From: Xanthomonas sp. DAR 34887
GTDB lineage: Bacteria > Pseudomonadota > Gammaproteobacteria > Xanthomonadales > Xanthomonadaceae
Direction of reading: 5' to 3'
Assembly (NCBI RefSeq): GCF_041245805.1
Contig: NZ_CP162490.1
Coordinates: 4,813,001-4,877,000, forward strand
DNA length: 64,000 nucleotides
The translations under genes were made by a program, and so were the position numbers. The notes beneath the pieces are model-generated. The model had not been told where the DNA came from. It searched no databases and saw only the letters and a list, made by a program, of their open reading frames with translations. Shown here piece after piece: positions 17,490-26,401 of the stretch; the stretch's first letter is position 1; every line of letters starts with the position of its first letter.

Positions 17490-17879
17490 CTAGCTCGGTT
17501 CCGCGACCGTGATCACCAGCGCACCGTCGATGACGGCGATCTGGGGTTTGCTGCCAGGCACGAATCCCAGCGCCGCCAGCCACTGGCCACTCAGGCGCAG
17601 GGTGGGGATGCGCTGGCTCTGCCGGTGGCCGTCCACTCGCACATCGTGGCAGGTGTAGCCAATGGTGCACTGCGTGGGTTGGTGCGGACGCGGTGCGCGC
17701 TTGCGCGTCAGTTCGTCTTCCGTCGGGACTGGATTGAACAGCGTGGTGTACGTCAGGTCGCCGAGCGGGACCTGCGGCATCGGGGACGGGACGAAAGGCG
17801 CGGCGGGCGACGGCGCGGCATCGCGGGTGCGGTGACGGGGAGACGGGGTGCTCTTGGGTGCGGTTGCTTTGCGGGACAT
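17490..17879 (-). CDS. SymE-like toxin, copy 2
   Basis: About 129 residues from the ATG at 17879, preceded by AGGAGAAG. The C-terminal SymE fold is seen as RIPTLRLSGQWLAALGF and DGALVITVAEPS. Differences from copy 1 are concentrated in the Pro-rich N-terminal linker, which suggests that selection acts on the C-terminal domain. Same leader as copy 1. Toxin activity and antisense control are inferred from the SymE family. Confidence 0.8.
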   Translation of the reverse strand: MSRKATAPKSTPSPRHRTRDAAPSPAAPFVPSPMPQVPLGDLTYTTLFNPVPTEDELTRKRAPRPHQPTQCTIGYTCHDVRVDGHRQSQRIPTLRLSGQWLAALGFVPGSKPQIAVIDGALVITVAEPS

Positions 17880-18043
17880 AGACGACTTCTCCTGAGTTGA
17901 AAGAAGTCCGCCCACTGCTGCCAAGCAGGGTGGCGGACGGTACGGGTTGGCAGACCGGACTCAGGGACCGGCAGGCCTTGCGGCCTCCACGTACCGCCCG
18001 CCATGAAGCATGGGAGCTATCGCCCACGATAACGCCGGGCAAC

Positions 18044-18073
18044 AAAAAAGCGCCGGGCATCGAAGATGGGCGC
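18044..18073 (-). terminator. Hairpin plus T-run in the symE2 leader
   Basis: Equivalent of the hairpin at 15281-15310: GCGCC/GGCGC stem on the minus strand followed by six T residues, about 165 bases upstream of the symE2 start. Conservation of the hairpin in both leaders argues for function (leader RNA terminator or attenuator). Confidence 0.55.
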
Positions 18074-18289
18074 TGGTGCGCCTGAGTGATCGGGCTGCCA
18101 AGCCCGGCTGCGTGATTTGACGCAACGATCCAATATTGCTCTTTGACAAGGTCAACGTCAACGAGCTTTGTAGACAGAAATGTAGGTTATGCACCTATAA
18201 AAGTCTAACTCTGACCCTGGCATTCACCAGGGTCCTCAGCATCCCAGACAACGATGCGTCCTAATCGCCACGCCCCTGAGTTCCAAGGA

Positions 18290-19726
18290 CTATTCAGCCT
18301 TGATTCTTTCCTCTCTAAGCTTGGCGTATTCTTTAAGACCCAAGTGCACTTTAAATCGCGAAGCAGACCGATCCCAGCCGGCTTGAGGGTCAGAATATTG
18401 AAACACCCACGAAGACCCTCCATATCCACTTCTTCGCTCATAGCCAATCACAGAAAAAGAATAAAGCAATTCTAAAGCTTCATCAACACCGACAACATTA
18501 TCCTTTGATTTTCGCGCGTTGTATTCAGCCTCAAATGCACTTCTTTCAAAAGTAACGGTGCTGAGGGCGCTACATGCCTGTAGTGCTTCCGACCAACGCG
18601 ACCAGTGCGGAAGAACTTCGTCGTCCAACTCCTTTTTTAGATAAGACGAGTAGCCATCCCGGGCGGAAACGATATCTGAGTTTCCCAAAAGCAATGGCTC
18701 ATCTGTTCTAGTTTTTGCTTGACGTAAAGCCTCATTCAGAAACTTAATAACATCTCGAGGGCGCAAAAAAGTCCTTGATAGGACATGATTCCATTTTGGC
18801 TGAGCACCTCTCATCAACTGCTCGTCGATAACAGAACTCCACTCAGCGCTCCCCCCAAGGCGAGCACGCAAGCGTTCATTAACTAAAGCCATAAGCGCTT
18901 CGTCATCCCAAGCAAGGTCTATAGCGTGACTTTCGCTTATTTTGTTCTTATCGCTGAACTCAATATCATCCCAAATATCAGTTCTTAAATAGATAACAGG
19001 ATTTATTTTTGTTTGAAAGTTTTTTGTGTCGATTCGAAGGCTGCGCGCCGCAAGAATGAGTCCAATGAACATCCTTTTTTTTGGATCATCCAATTGGGAC
19101 AACCCGTGATCCAACTCATCAAAATGAAGCGATAGTGAGTCAATACCCAAACGGCCACATAACGATAGCGTTGTATTCAAAATGCTCTGAGACAGGGCAT
19201 CCAATTCAATACCCAACCCCGAATCACCCGCGGGTCGTTCAAAAGAAATCCCGCCAAGCTTATTGCCAAGGACTTGGGGTTCGAATGAAGCCTTTGAAAG
19301 CCTGATAGCTTTAGGGCGTAGAAGAACTCCGAGTTCCGGGTGAACGCCCCCATAGTTCTCGTTGAGGAATCGCGTCAATATCTGAGCATCATTCGAACCA
19401 GATGCGTGGCCCGTCGATAGAATTAACGAAGCAAGCTCAACGCAAAGAAGATATCTCCAAGATGCGACATATGCCTCAATGTCTGATGCACCCGAGTCGA
19501 CGCGAGATGCATGGACGCTCCAGGGATAACCTCTCAAATTCAATGACTTCGAGAGGCCGAATGCGCCAGACTCGGAAAGATGGCGAACGAGCGCTGTTTT
19601 ACCCGAGCCTTTTCTTCCCAGAACCAAGAAAGCATCCATCTCCGCCAGACGAGACGCAGCGGTCGTAGTTAAAAAATAATCAAGCACGGCGTCATCCTCT
19701 GCCGCCACGTCCCCGAATGATGACAA
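18290..19726 (-). CDS. P-loop ATPase, Sll1717-like
   Basis: About 478 residues. The N-terminus reads FGDVAAEDDAVLDYFL and then LVLGRKGSGKTALVRHLSE, a Walker A motif near residue 37; DSLSLHFDELDHG near residue 200 is a Walker B-like segment. This layout matches the P-loop ATPase family named after Sll1717, often seen in defence islands with a partner effector. It is clearly AT-richer than the flanks, a sign of transfer. The start is uncertain: TTG at 19726 has GAGG only one base upstream, and no ATG is available before the conserved region. No obvious partner gene lies next to it. Confidence 0.7.
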   Translation of the reverse strand: MSSFGDVAAEDDAVLDYFLTTTAASRLAEMDAFLVLGRKGSGKTALVRHLSESGAFGLSKSLNLRGYPWSVHASRVDSGASDIEAYVASWRYLLCVELASLILSTGHASGSNDAQILTRFLNENYGGVHPELGVLLRPKAIRLSKASFEPQVLGNKLGGISFERPAGDSGLGIELDALSQSILNTTLSLCGRLGIDSLSLHFDELDHGLSQLDDPKKRMFIGLILAARSLRIDTKNFQTKINPVIYLRTDIWDDIEFSDKNKISESHAIDLAWDDEALMALVNERLRARLGGSAEWSSVIDEQLMRGAQPKWNHVLSRTFLRPRDVIKFLNEALRQAKTRTDEPLLLGNSDIVSARDGYSSYLKKELDDEVLPHWSRWSEALQACSALSTVTFERSAFEAEYNARKSKDNVVGVDEALELLYSFSVIGYERRSGYGGSSWVFQYSDPQAGWDRSASRFKVHLGLKEYAKLREERIKAE

Positions 19727-20371
19727 ACCTCGTAGTGATACTGTGGGTTCTCACTGGATGCACTAGCTGCCTTTCATACAAGACAAAGACTTAGCGCGAG
19801 CGGGCTGGCCCCTTGGCTATTGATCAGGCCCCATAAAGGGCTAGTTCCACATCTCATGACAGCCAAAAGCCGCTAGTTACGCCAGACGACTAAGTTAGTT
19901 ATATATATCAGTTACTTACAGCCGCCTTATCGCCATTGAAGAACTCGTCAACTGGGCGTCATTCAAATTCCGGCCACTTCCTCTGCGCCTCAAGTCAACT
20001 TGCATATCGGCCAGCATAGGGCGCCACTGCCCTCACTCCGGTTCCGAAGATGCGATATGTATGCCCCGCTTAAGTCGGCAATAGTTCAACAACTAGCATC
20101 AAGGACGTCTCAGCTTAGCCTGGCTGAAGGCGCCCGGCGGCACCCTTGGCATCAGCGACGGGCGCGGCTGGGGATGACAGGCCTACAAGGAAGCGGGCGC
20201 GGACCTCTCGCTTACGCTAAAAAAGCGCTCGACGCATACACCGCTTGCAACAGTTCCGCACGACGCGGCAGCGACCAGCCATGGCCAACTGCGGTATGGA
20301 GATGACGACAAGCTGCTCGACTCGCGCCAGCCGAGGGGGAGCGATCGAGCATTCGAACAAAGCATGGGCAG
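19727..20371. other. Intergenic region, possible decayed sequence
   Basis: 645 bases between two minus-strand defence-type genes. The left part is AT-rich (TATATATAT near 19900). The right part (20120-20400, plus strand) has one frame with few stops that could be the remnant of a gene, but I cannot assign it. No hairpin of note. Confidence 0.35.
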
Positions 20372-23300
20372 CTACTGGGGAAAGGCCATCAACTGCTCTG
20401 AAAGAGCAATTTGGCTCCATCCATGATCGAATGTGAAAGTTCGGGCATGGGCGACGGGGTTCTGGATTTTGAGCACCCGGGCTTGTATCGGGTTGGTTGC
20501 GCGCTCTACCACGTACAACCAGTACGCATCGCCTTTCTCGCGCGCGCATTCGAATTGCGTGCGTGACATTCCCACGGGACGATCTTCCAAAGTTCCCGTC
20601 ATCGACTTCACTTCGATCCATCGAATCTGCTTGCCACCGCTGTCGGCCTCGAAAAGGTCAAAACCGGGGTTGCCTTCCGGAGTCCGGTGCAGTGCTGGCT
20701 CAAGACCAATGATCAGGTCGATCGCACGCCTCTCGATCTGCATCCGTGCCGCTTGGTCGAGGCCATCGGGATCGGGGCAATCTTCATCAGGATGCATGCC
20801 GATGTAGGAAACGAATTGACGTCCGCCTGCTTGGCCAGGCGTCCGCTTTCCCTGACCTCCTCCCTTTCCACTAGCAGTGCCGTGGTCGCTTGAGCCGCCG
20901 CGGCTTCCTCCATTGACCTCGCCACCGCCGCGCGAAGTCCCAGTGCCAGAGCGGCCTAGGCCAGCACCACCACCCGCACCTGTGTGTACGTCGTCACCGC
21001 GTTCCGGATCAAGCCTGTCGGGCGGGACATCCGGCATATCATCGCCATACAGATCTTTCGCACCTTCGTATACGTCGCCGTTGGATGGCTCATTGGTCTC
21101 CGGCTCGCGTGCTGTCGATGGCTCCGGCTCAGACGGTAGATTGTTGATACCCAACCTGGAAGTCAGGTCAGCTACGCTGGTGATACCGAGTTTGCGTAGC
21201 AGATCAAGTGCAGCCGGATCGATTCCTACCTCATTGGCAAGCTGATCGATAATCGGTGTCTTGAATGCGATCTTGGTCCGCAGGAATGGGCTTGGCTTCC
21301 AGCCGAGCGTGTCGAACACGACGAGTCCCGCCGGCACAAGCTCTCCCTCGGCGTTCGGCACCCACGCTACCTGATTGAGCGTCCGCACGAAGGCGGCGTC
21401 GAACCGGGCGGCCTTTACCTCATGGGAGTAGCCCCACTTGTAGGAGCCGTAGAAGGCTGCAGTGCCGCGTGCCTCCAAGTCAGCCAACGTCTCCCACAGC
21501 ACCTTCGCTCTGGTTGATGCCTCCTCGGGCTTCAGTGTGGGCAAGAACTCAAGCAGCTGCATCAACCCGCGAAGGGTGAAGTCCTCTGGCTGGCTCTCCC
21601 AGCTAGCACGCTCAAGGCCTGCTTTTCTGCGAATTTGTGCCTTCTCGGAATGTCCCAACCCCGACGGAGTTGCTTGCGGCGTCAGGTAGCGGCTTGCGCC
21701 ACACGACACTAGCAGGTCACGGATGTCTTCACCACGCAGGCAGTCGTATTCGTTGTTGACTACCAAGATGCCGGGCACACCGGCAAAAAGCTGGTGGAGG
21801 CGGTCGGTGGGGATGTAGGCCTCCGCGGGCTTGGCGATGTAGGCTTTGCCATTGCCGGTGTCGACTGCCATCACAAAGGTAGTATCGCGCAGGGTCGACC
21901 GAAGCCTTTCCTTCTGCGCCGTTGAATCGGTGTTGAAGGCTGCACGGATGCGTTCGATATCGGCAGCGTAGGTATCTACGCCCACATCCACCTCTTGCTG
22001 TTGGTATTTCGGCAGCACGTTCCAGACGACGTCATCTACCGGGTCGGGTTCAGTGATGCCCAGCGATGTCAGGAACAAGCGCACCTCGGGTGTCGCACAC
22101 ACCGCGCGGCGCATCGTCGGGAAGCTCGTGGCGGTGGCGCTGGGCAGGAAAGCCCTAGCCTTCCCGTTCTCGCGAGCGAGGACATGCGTACCGTCATCGA
22201 GGCGGATGATCGGAACAGTGTCCAGGTGACGGCGCAGTGCCTTCTCCTGGCCGCTCAGGAATTCGTACAGCCGCGACACCCACTCGTCGGATTCCGCTTC
22301 CAGGAACGACTTGGTAAGGCTCGGCACCAGCTTTGTTGGCGTGATCTCGTCGATGTCAAGTTCGCGCATCAGGTACTGGCGGATCTCAGGTGCCTTGTCC
22401 TGAGTGATGTCGGCGGACAGCCAAGCGGCGACCTCCGATCCGAACAGCGCCGCGACCTGTTCCGGGCAGAACAGCTCGCGTAAATCTTGCGTTCGCGCCA
22501 GCTTAGCTTGCTGGGCGGTGACATGCCCGCCGTCGAAGGTAGGAAGCAGCTCCTCGTCCTGAAACGCCTGCCGGACGGCATCAAACATCGGCGCGAACCG
22601 CGAATCCTTTGGAAACTTCTCGCGGTCGAGCGGCAGGCAGCGCAGCGCAGCGACATCCAGCATTGCCTTGTCCCGCATCCAACGCATCGCCTCCACTAGC
22701 AGACCGGACGTCTCCATGACCAGATGCCGGTTCCACGGCTCGCCGGGTGGAATGTTGTCGCGGCTTGGCGTGGTGCAGTACGGCCCCTGCACGATAAAGC
22801 CAAGGTGACTCTCAACCACTGTCGGGAAGAACACCACCAACGGCGACTTTGCCAGCGGCTGAACCACCCAGCGATCAGGGACGTCCTTCACCACAATCAG
22901 CGAAAAAGCGATTTCCACCCGCCCGACCTTCTGCCCCTCGACAGAACACACGTCGCGGTGGAACACCAGCCAGTTCTGATCGACGTCCGGCCGATCATCC
23001 TCTTTACCGATCACCGTGATGCGCTGGACATTGGGTCCGAGCGATTCGGGGGCGTTGCGCAGGTAGAACCCGGATGCGCCGCCCGCGACGCTCCAACTGA
23101 TTTCGTCAATGTGGCGCAGGAACAGCAGCGCGCACGGGCCCAAGTGGCGGAACCCCGCCGTGATGTCCTGCACTGCGCTCGCATCCTCCGGTTTCAGTGG
23201 CAGGATTATCTGCGTTTCGTCAGCCGCGCGCGCCGACCGCGCTATCCGCTTCGGGAAGACGTAGTTCTCAATGGCGAAGTCCTCGTCGCCAGAGTGAATC

Positions 23301-23656
23301 TCCGGAAGATCGGTGACGCTGTAGACAGACTTGAAGCCGAGGCCGAAGCGGCCAATGGAGGACTCGTTCTTGGTGCTCTCGGCGATGTCGCAGACGCTCC
23401 GGACATCGGCCTCGTCGAAAGGCTTGCCGAAATGCGAGAGGATCAGGCCGTTCAGATTCAGGGTGAACGCAACTCTACGTGATCCCTCCCACTCGCAGCG
23501 CCGCCCGAGAGCGTCCTCAGCGTTCTGCAGCAGTTCGAAGATGAAGTGCGTGCGGTCGTCGTATAGACCAGCGGCTAGCTGGCCGGACTTCTGAGCGCCT
23601 TTGGTGCCGTAGCTCTCCCGGTTCTCCTTGCAAATTGCCTCGTAGTTCGATGCCAC
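20372..23656 (-). CDS. Sacsin-like GHKL ATPase with C-terminal DUF3883 domain
   Basis: About 1094 residues. The N-terminal domain has FELLQNAEDALGR (N box), NLNGLILSHFGKPFDEADV (G1-like) and GRFGLGFKSVYSVTD (G2), the Hsp90/sacsin-type ATP-binding fold. The C-terminus after a Gly/Ser/Arg linker (about residues 870-950) has NPGFDLFEADSGGKQIRW and IEVKSM, the DUF3883 domain with a PD-(D/E)XK-like Asp...Glu-x-Lys pattern. Proteins of this layout are recurrent in anti-phage islands. I place the start at the GTG at 23656 because AGAGGGA lies 7 bases upstream; a TTG at 23695 is an alternative. A decayed gene lies just upstream. Confidence 0.8.
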   Translation of the reverse strand: MASNYEAICKENRESYGTKGAQKSGQLAAGLYDDRTHFIFELLQNAEDALGRRCEWEGSRRVAFTLNLNGLILSHFGKPFDEADVRSVCDIAESTKNESSIGRFGLGFKSVYSVTDLPEIHSGDEDFAIENYVFPKRIARSARAADETQIILPLKPEDASAVQDITAGFRHLGPCALLFLRHIDEISWSVAGGASGFYLRNAPESLGPNVQRITVIGKEDDRPDVDQNWLVFHRDVCSVEGQKVGRVEIAFSLIVVKDVPDRWVVQPLAKSPLVVFFPTVVESHLGFIVQGPYCTTPSRDNIPPGEPWNRHLVMETSGLLVEAMRWMRDKAMLDVAALRCLPLDREKFPKDSRFAPMFDAVRQAFQDEELLPTFDGGHVTAQQAKLARTQDLRELFCPEQVAALFGSEVAAWLSADITQDKAPEIRQYLMRELDIDEITPTKLVPSLTKSFLEAESDEWVSRLYEFLSGQEKALRRHLDTVPIIRLDDGTHVLARENGKARAFLPSATATSFPTMRRAVCATPEVRLFLTSLGITEPDPVDDVVWNVLPKYQQQEVDVGVDTYAADIERIRAAFNTDSTAQKERLRSTLRDTTFVMAVDTGNGKAYIAKPAEAYIPTDRLHQLFAGVPGILVVNNEYDCLRGEDIRDLLVSCGASRYLTPQATPSGLGHSEKAQIRRKAGLERASWESQPEDFTLRGLMQLLEFLPTLKPEEASTRAKVLWETLADLEARGTAAFYGSYKWGYSHEVKAARFDAAFVRTLNQVAWVPNAEGELVPAGLVVFDTLGWKPSPFLRTKIAFKTPIIDQLANEVGIDPAALDLLRKLGITSVADLTSRLGINNLPSEPEPSTAREPETNEPSNGDVYEGAKDLYGDDMPDVPPDRLDPERGDDVHTGAGGGAGLGRSGTGTSRGGGEVNGGSRGGSSDHGTASGKGGGQGKRTPGQAGGRQFVSYIGMHPDEDCPDPDGLDQAARMQIERRAIDLIIGLEPALHRTPEGNPGFDLFEADSGGKQIRWIEVKSMTGTLEDRPVGMSRTQFECAREKGDAYWLYVVERATNPIQARVLKIQNPVAHARTFTFDHGWSQIALSEQLMAFPQ

Positions 23657-23751
23657 GGCCACTCCCTCTTGATTAGGCGCCGATTTGGATGCCAAGTTTG
23701 CTCAGTCCTGAACAACATTCGAATATACCGCACCACTCTTCCTGATCATCT

Positions 23752-24005
23752 TCATTCAGAACCTAAGCGCGAACTCGTAGCGGGTGGCCACTTGGGGATC
23801 TTCCTGCACTGGTACAGCCGCCCAACGACGAATCTGAAGTGAAGTCCGTCGGGCGACATCTCGCAGCGCCGGAAGTCCTCCGGGTCGATCCAGTACCCCT
23901 ACGCCTCAGGAAGGTGCCGTTTTACGAAAGGACGGCAAAGGCATCCTCGGAACTTGCGTGCTCCCGATACTTCACCAGCAACTTGTCATCCATAGACCTT
24001 GCCAT
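23752..24005 (-). pseudogene. Decayed small gene upstream of the DUF3883 protein
   Basis: On the minus strand AAGGAG lies 6 bases before the ATG at 24005, and the frame reads MARSMDDKLLVKYREHASSE before a stop at 23922. A shifted frame continues FVKRHLPEA, then a TAG, and then YWIDPEDFRRCEMSPDG and RFVVGRLYQCRKIPKWPP to a TGA at 23752. Joined, these would make one protein of about 80 residues broken by one frameshift and one nonsense change. The strong start signal and coding-like sequence on both sides of the breaks support a recently lost gene. Confidence 0.45.
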
Positions 24006-24297
24006 ACCGAACTCCTTTCCCCAGCTACCTATCGACAGAGTGGCCAGGCCAAGTCCCGTGTCCATCAAGGCTGGCCTGTGCTCACTGCCGATCTTAGTGC
24101 TGCCAAACACACCCCATAAATTCCCGGAATCCCGTCATCCGCACGTGGGGGGGGTACCTGCACCAAAGCCCGTTTTTTTATATCGGGCCTCCAAGGGACA
24201 GCAGAATCGGTGGGGGATTTGCGTTTTTCCAATCTTGTAAAGAAAGAGGGAGCAGCGATCAAAACGCCGCTCTCCCTTTCCTACAGGAGTTAGAGAA

Positions 24298-24555
24298 ATG
24301 ACCGGTATCAAAGTTACACCTCGCCACGGCATCCCCCTCCAGGAAGTGCTGGACTGCCACAGCATGCTCCGCGGTCTAGCGACCAACATCGATGGCTTCC
24401 AGACCATCAAGGGCAGGACCAATGCTCGATTCGCCAGAAGCGGGCACTCGATCTTCCGATTCCGTAATCAAGTTCGCGCTGATCGCTTCCTCCGCAGAGC
24501 GAAGAAGCGTCTAGGCGACGTCTTTCGTTTCCGCCATACGGATGATGACAGGTAA
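24298..24555 (+). CDS. Small basic protein of unknown function
   Basis: 85 residues with AGGAG 8 bases before the ATG. The protein is strongly basic, with Arg and Phe-rich patches (FARSGHSIFRFRNQVRADRF, RRAKKRL), and could bind nucleic acid. A hairpin-forming stretch (24250-24283, GGGAGCAGCG...CGCCGCTCTCCC with bulges) precedes the ribosome binding site. No family recognised. Confidence 0.5.
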   Translation: MTGIKVTPRHGIPLQEVLDCHSMLRGLATNIDGFQTIKGRTNARFARSGHSIFRFRNQVRADRFLRRAKKRLGDVFRFRHTDDDR

Positions 24556-24734
24556 CTGATCCCACCATTGAGTAGATAGGCGCAGGCTGCATGCCCAAGG
24601 ATGGGCTTCTGCTAGGTTGAGCGTGATGATCTAGGGGCGCATCCCTGACGCTCCCCTGGGATGTAGTGATTCTCCTTACATCGGAAGCCGTGCACTGGCC
24701 TTAAGATGAAACCCTGACAAATGAGGATCGAGAT

Positions 24735-25379
24735 ATGCCACGGGATGCAATGCTGAGTGGTCTGGAGTCAGCGAGCGGGTCACTCATTGCTGCGGAGACG
24801 CTCACGCAGCTTGAAGGGTTCTCCAGCACAACCTTGTCGGATGCGGATCGGGCCAACTTCACCGGTCTGCTGCGACTGATCGAGGCTGAGGCAGACGCGG
24901 AGCTTGACTATGCCGCGCGGGTCGATAAAGGCGTGATCGAGTCGGCCCCACTGCTTGCTGACCTTGGCTGGCTTCCTTTTGGCAAAATTTCAACACGGAA
25001 ATCCTCAGAGACTGATCTGGTTGAGGCAAAGACCAGGCTCGAGCAACTGACCGCAGAAGTCGCTAGGGAGAGCGGCAAGTTGGAGGACATCCCGGAGGCA
25101 GGCGATCTCATCGCAATGGTCCAGTACTTCAAAACGAGCACTCCATCTGACATTGCGCACATCCGCTGGCTCATTGTTGTTCTGTCGCTTCTTCTTTACC
25201 TGATCAAGGCTTATCAGGTCATCTGCCGCAACGCTAACTTGTTGACCCACCACAGGGACGCTAAGAGGAGGCTCGATTATTTCCGCCCCCTCCTGGTCCA
25301 GCTGTTCCCCGGTTTACCCCAGCCTCGCTACTCGGAACTGGACAACGAGCCGCCTCAGGGTCAAAGCTTCACTCCCTGA
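24735..25379 (+). CDS. Protein with one membrane helix, unknown function
   Basis: 214 residues; GAGGA 7 bases before the ATG at 24735. The first ~140 residues are predicted helical and acidic with a coiled-coil-like stretch (SETDLVEAKTRLEQLTAEV). One hydrophobic segment (RWLIVVLSLLLYLIKAY, about 144-160) is followed by a basic C-terminal part (HHRDAKRRLDYFRPLL). It is flanked by other unknown genes inside the defence island. It resembles small membrane-anchored partners in defence loci only in general layout. Confidence 0.55.
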   Translation: MPRDAMLSGLESASGSLIAAETLTQLEGFSSTTLSDADRANFTGLLRLIEAEADAELDYAARVDKGVIESAPLLADLGWLPFGKISTRKSSETDLVEAKTRLEQLTAEVARESGKLEDIPEAGDLIAMVQYFKTSTPSDIAHIRWLIVVLSLLLYLIKAYQVICRNANLLTHHRDAKRRLDYFRPLLVQLFPGLPQPRYSELDNEPPQGQSFTP

Positions 25380-25461
25380 GTCCAGCCCCATCTTCAAAGA
25401 AAGCCCGATGCACTGCGCCAAATGTCTGAGGAGTCGTCCTGCTATTACACACGCATCTCAG

Positions 25462-25740
25462 CTAATCCTGCGACTTATAAGTCAGCCGTGACAGCCTATC
25501 GCTGAGACTCTCCGTGAGTGGCCCGTGTTCATAGGCGACGAGCCAAGAAGGATCCGGGATCTGCTCGTCGACACCCAGGACGCGCGCCAACTGCTTGGTC
25601 ATACTGAGCGTTGGATAGTGACGTACTAGCCTGCATGCTTCTCGACGAACTTCACGTGGCAAGTCTTCGTTGAGGGCCAACTCAACGAGGAAGGCACCTG
25701 CCTGTGTGATGTGGCGGATTGTTTCGGCTGCAGTTGTCAT
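25462..25740 (-). CDS. BPSL0761-like small protein
   Basis: About 92 residues from the ATG at 25740. The stretch AAETIRHITQAGAFLVELAL followed by LPREVRREACRLVRHYPT is the pattern I associate with the BPSL0761 family of small proteobacterial proteins. Their function is unknown. Convergent with 24735-25379, 82 bases apart. Confidence 0.6.
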   Translation of the reverse strand: MTTAAETIRHITQAGAFLVELALNEDLPREVRREACRLVRHYPTLSMTKQLARVLGVDEQIPDPSWLVAYEHGPLTESLSDRLSRLTYKSQD

Positions 25741-25815
25741 AAGCAAACAAGGATCCAGCGATGGGCTTTACATTGTGACCAATGCGCACTGCGAAATCGC
25801 ATGGACGTCTAACTC

Positions 25816-26199
25816 CTAGTAAAAGTCACCGGTGCTTCGTCGATAGACCTTAAAAGCCCGCTCTATCTCCGAATCAGTGGGATCTTTATAGATTAAGCCA
25901 CTGGGCTGCTGCAATCGATGAGCAATGCGGTACCAGCCCCGAAAGTCGTCGAAGGAAAAGACGAAACCCGACTTCGCAACAATGTCCTCTGGAGAAAGCA
26001 CAGGCTCGTCCTTTAGCCTTTTCACCACACCAGCGGCGGCATCCGCTGCTGCGACTGCCGCCTCTTCGCCTTTATCAAGATGGAGAGCAAACGTCGCAGC
26101 CCACACCCGCGGCGCGGCCTGAGACAAGAGCCATGATCGGTATGGTGGATCTAGATAGTCCGCGAGGTTACCCATACTGTTCTCATGTGCGGTGGACAC
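25816..26199 (-). CDS. Small protein of unknown function
   Basis: 127 residues if the GTG at 26199 is used, 119 from the ATG at 26175. The middle has an alanine-rich helix (GEEAAVAAADAAAGVVKRL) and the C-terminus FKVYRRSTGDFY. Upstream of 25462-25740 on the same strand, 75 bases away, so the two may be co-transcribed. No family recognised. Confidence 0.5.
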   Translation of the reverse strand: MSTAHENSMGNLADYLDPPYRSWLLSQAAPRVWAATFALHLDKGEEAAVAAADAAAGVVKRLKDEPVLSPEDIVAKSGFVFSFDDFRGWYRIAHRLQQPSGLIYKDPTDSEIERAFKVYRRSTGDFY

Positions 26200-26371
26200 T
26201 CATGACTTGAACATATCATGCGCTTATTCTCTAACATGCGGCCGTCGCGGCCGACCTGGCGTGGGGTAGGCCGCGCTGAGTCACGGATGACGACCCAGCG
26301 AAGTGGCTTCCACCGGCAGGCACTAAGCTACCCTAAGCGGATGTCGGCTCGCAGCTAAAGGAGTTCTGAGC

Positions 26372-26401
26372 ATGACCGTATTGGCAATCACGTCATCGTG
26401 A
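26372..26401 (+). promoter_or_regulatory. Nine-codon leader ORF coupled to the GHKL ATPase gene
   Basis: AAGGAG at 26358-26363 is followed after 8 bases by an ATG and nine codons (MTVLAITSS) ending in a TGA whose first bases overlap the GTG start of the next gene (GTGA). The next gene has no ribosome binding site of its own, so translation coupling is likely. Alternatively the overlap reflects a frameshift that would fuse both frames. The same arrangement recurs before the helicase gene. Confidence 0.5.

Larger units (their letters stand above)
17490..18147. repeat. symE cassette, direct repeat copy 2
   Basis: Second copy of the ~660-base unit described at 14737-15406, in the same orientation. 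The distal end (around 18085-18125) also matches the solitary copy at 1603-1662. Confidence 0.75.
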
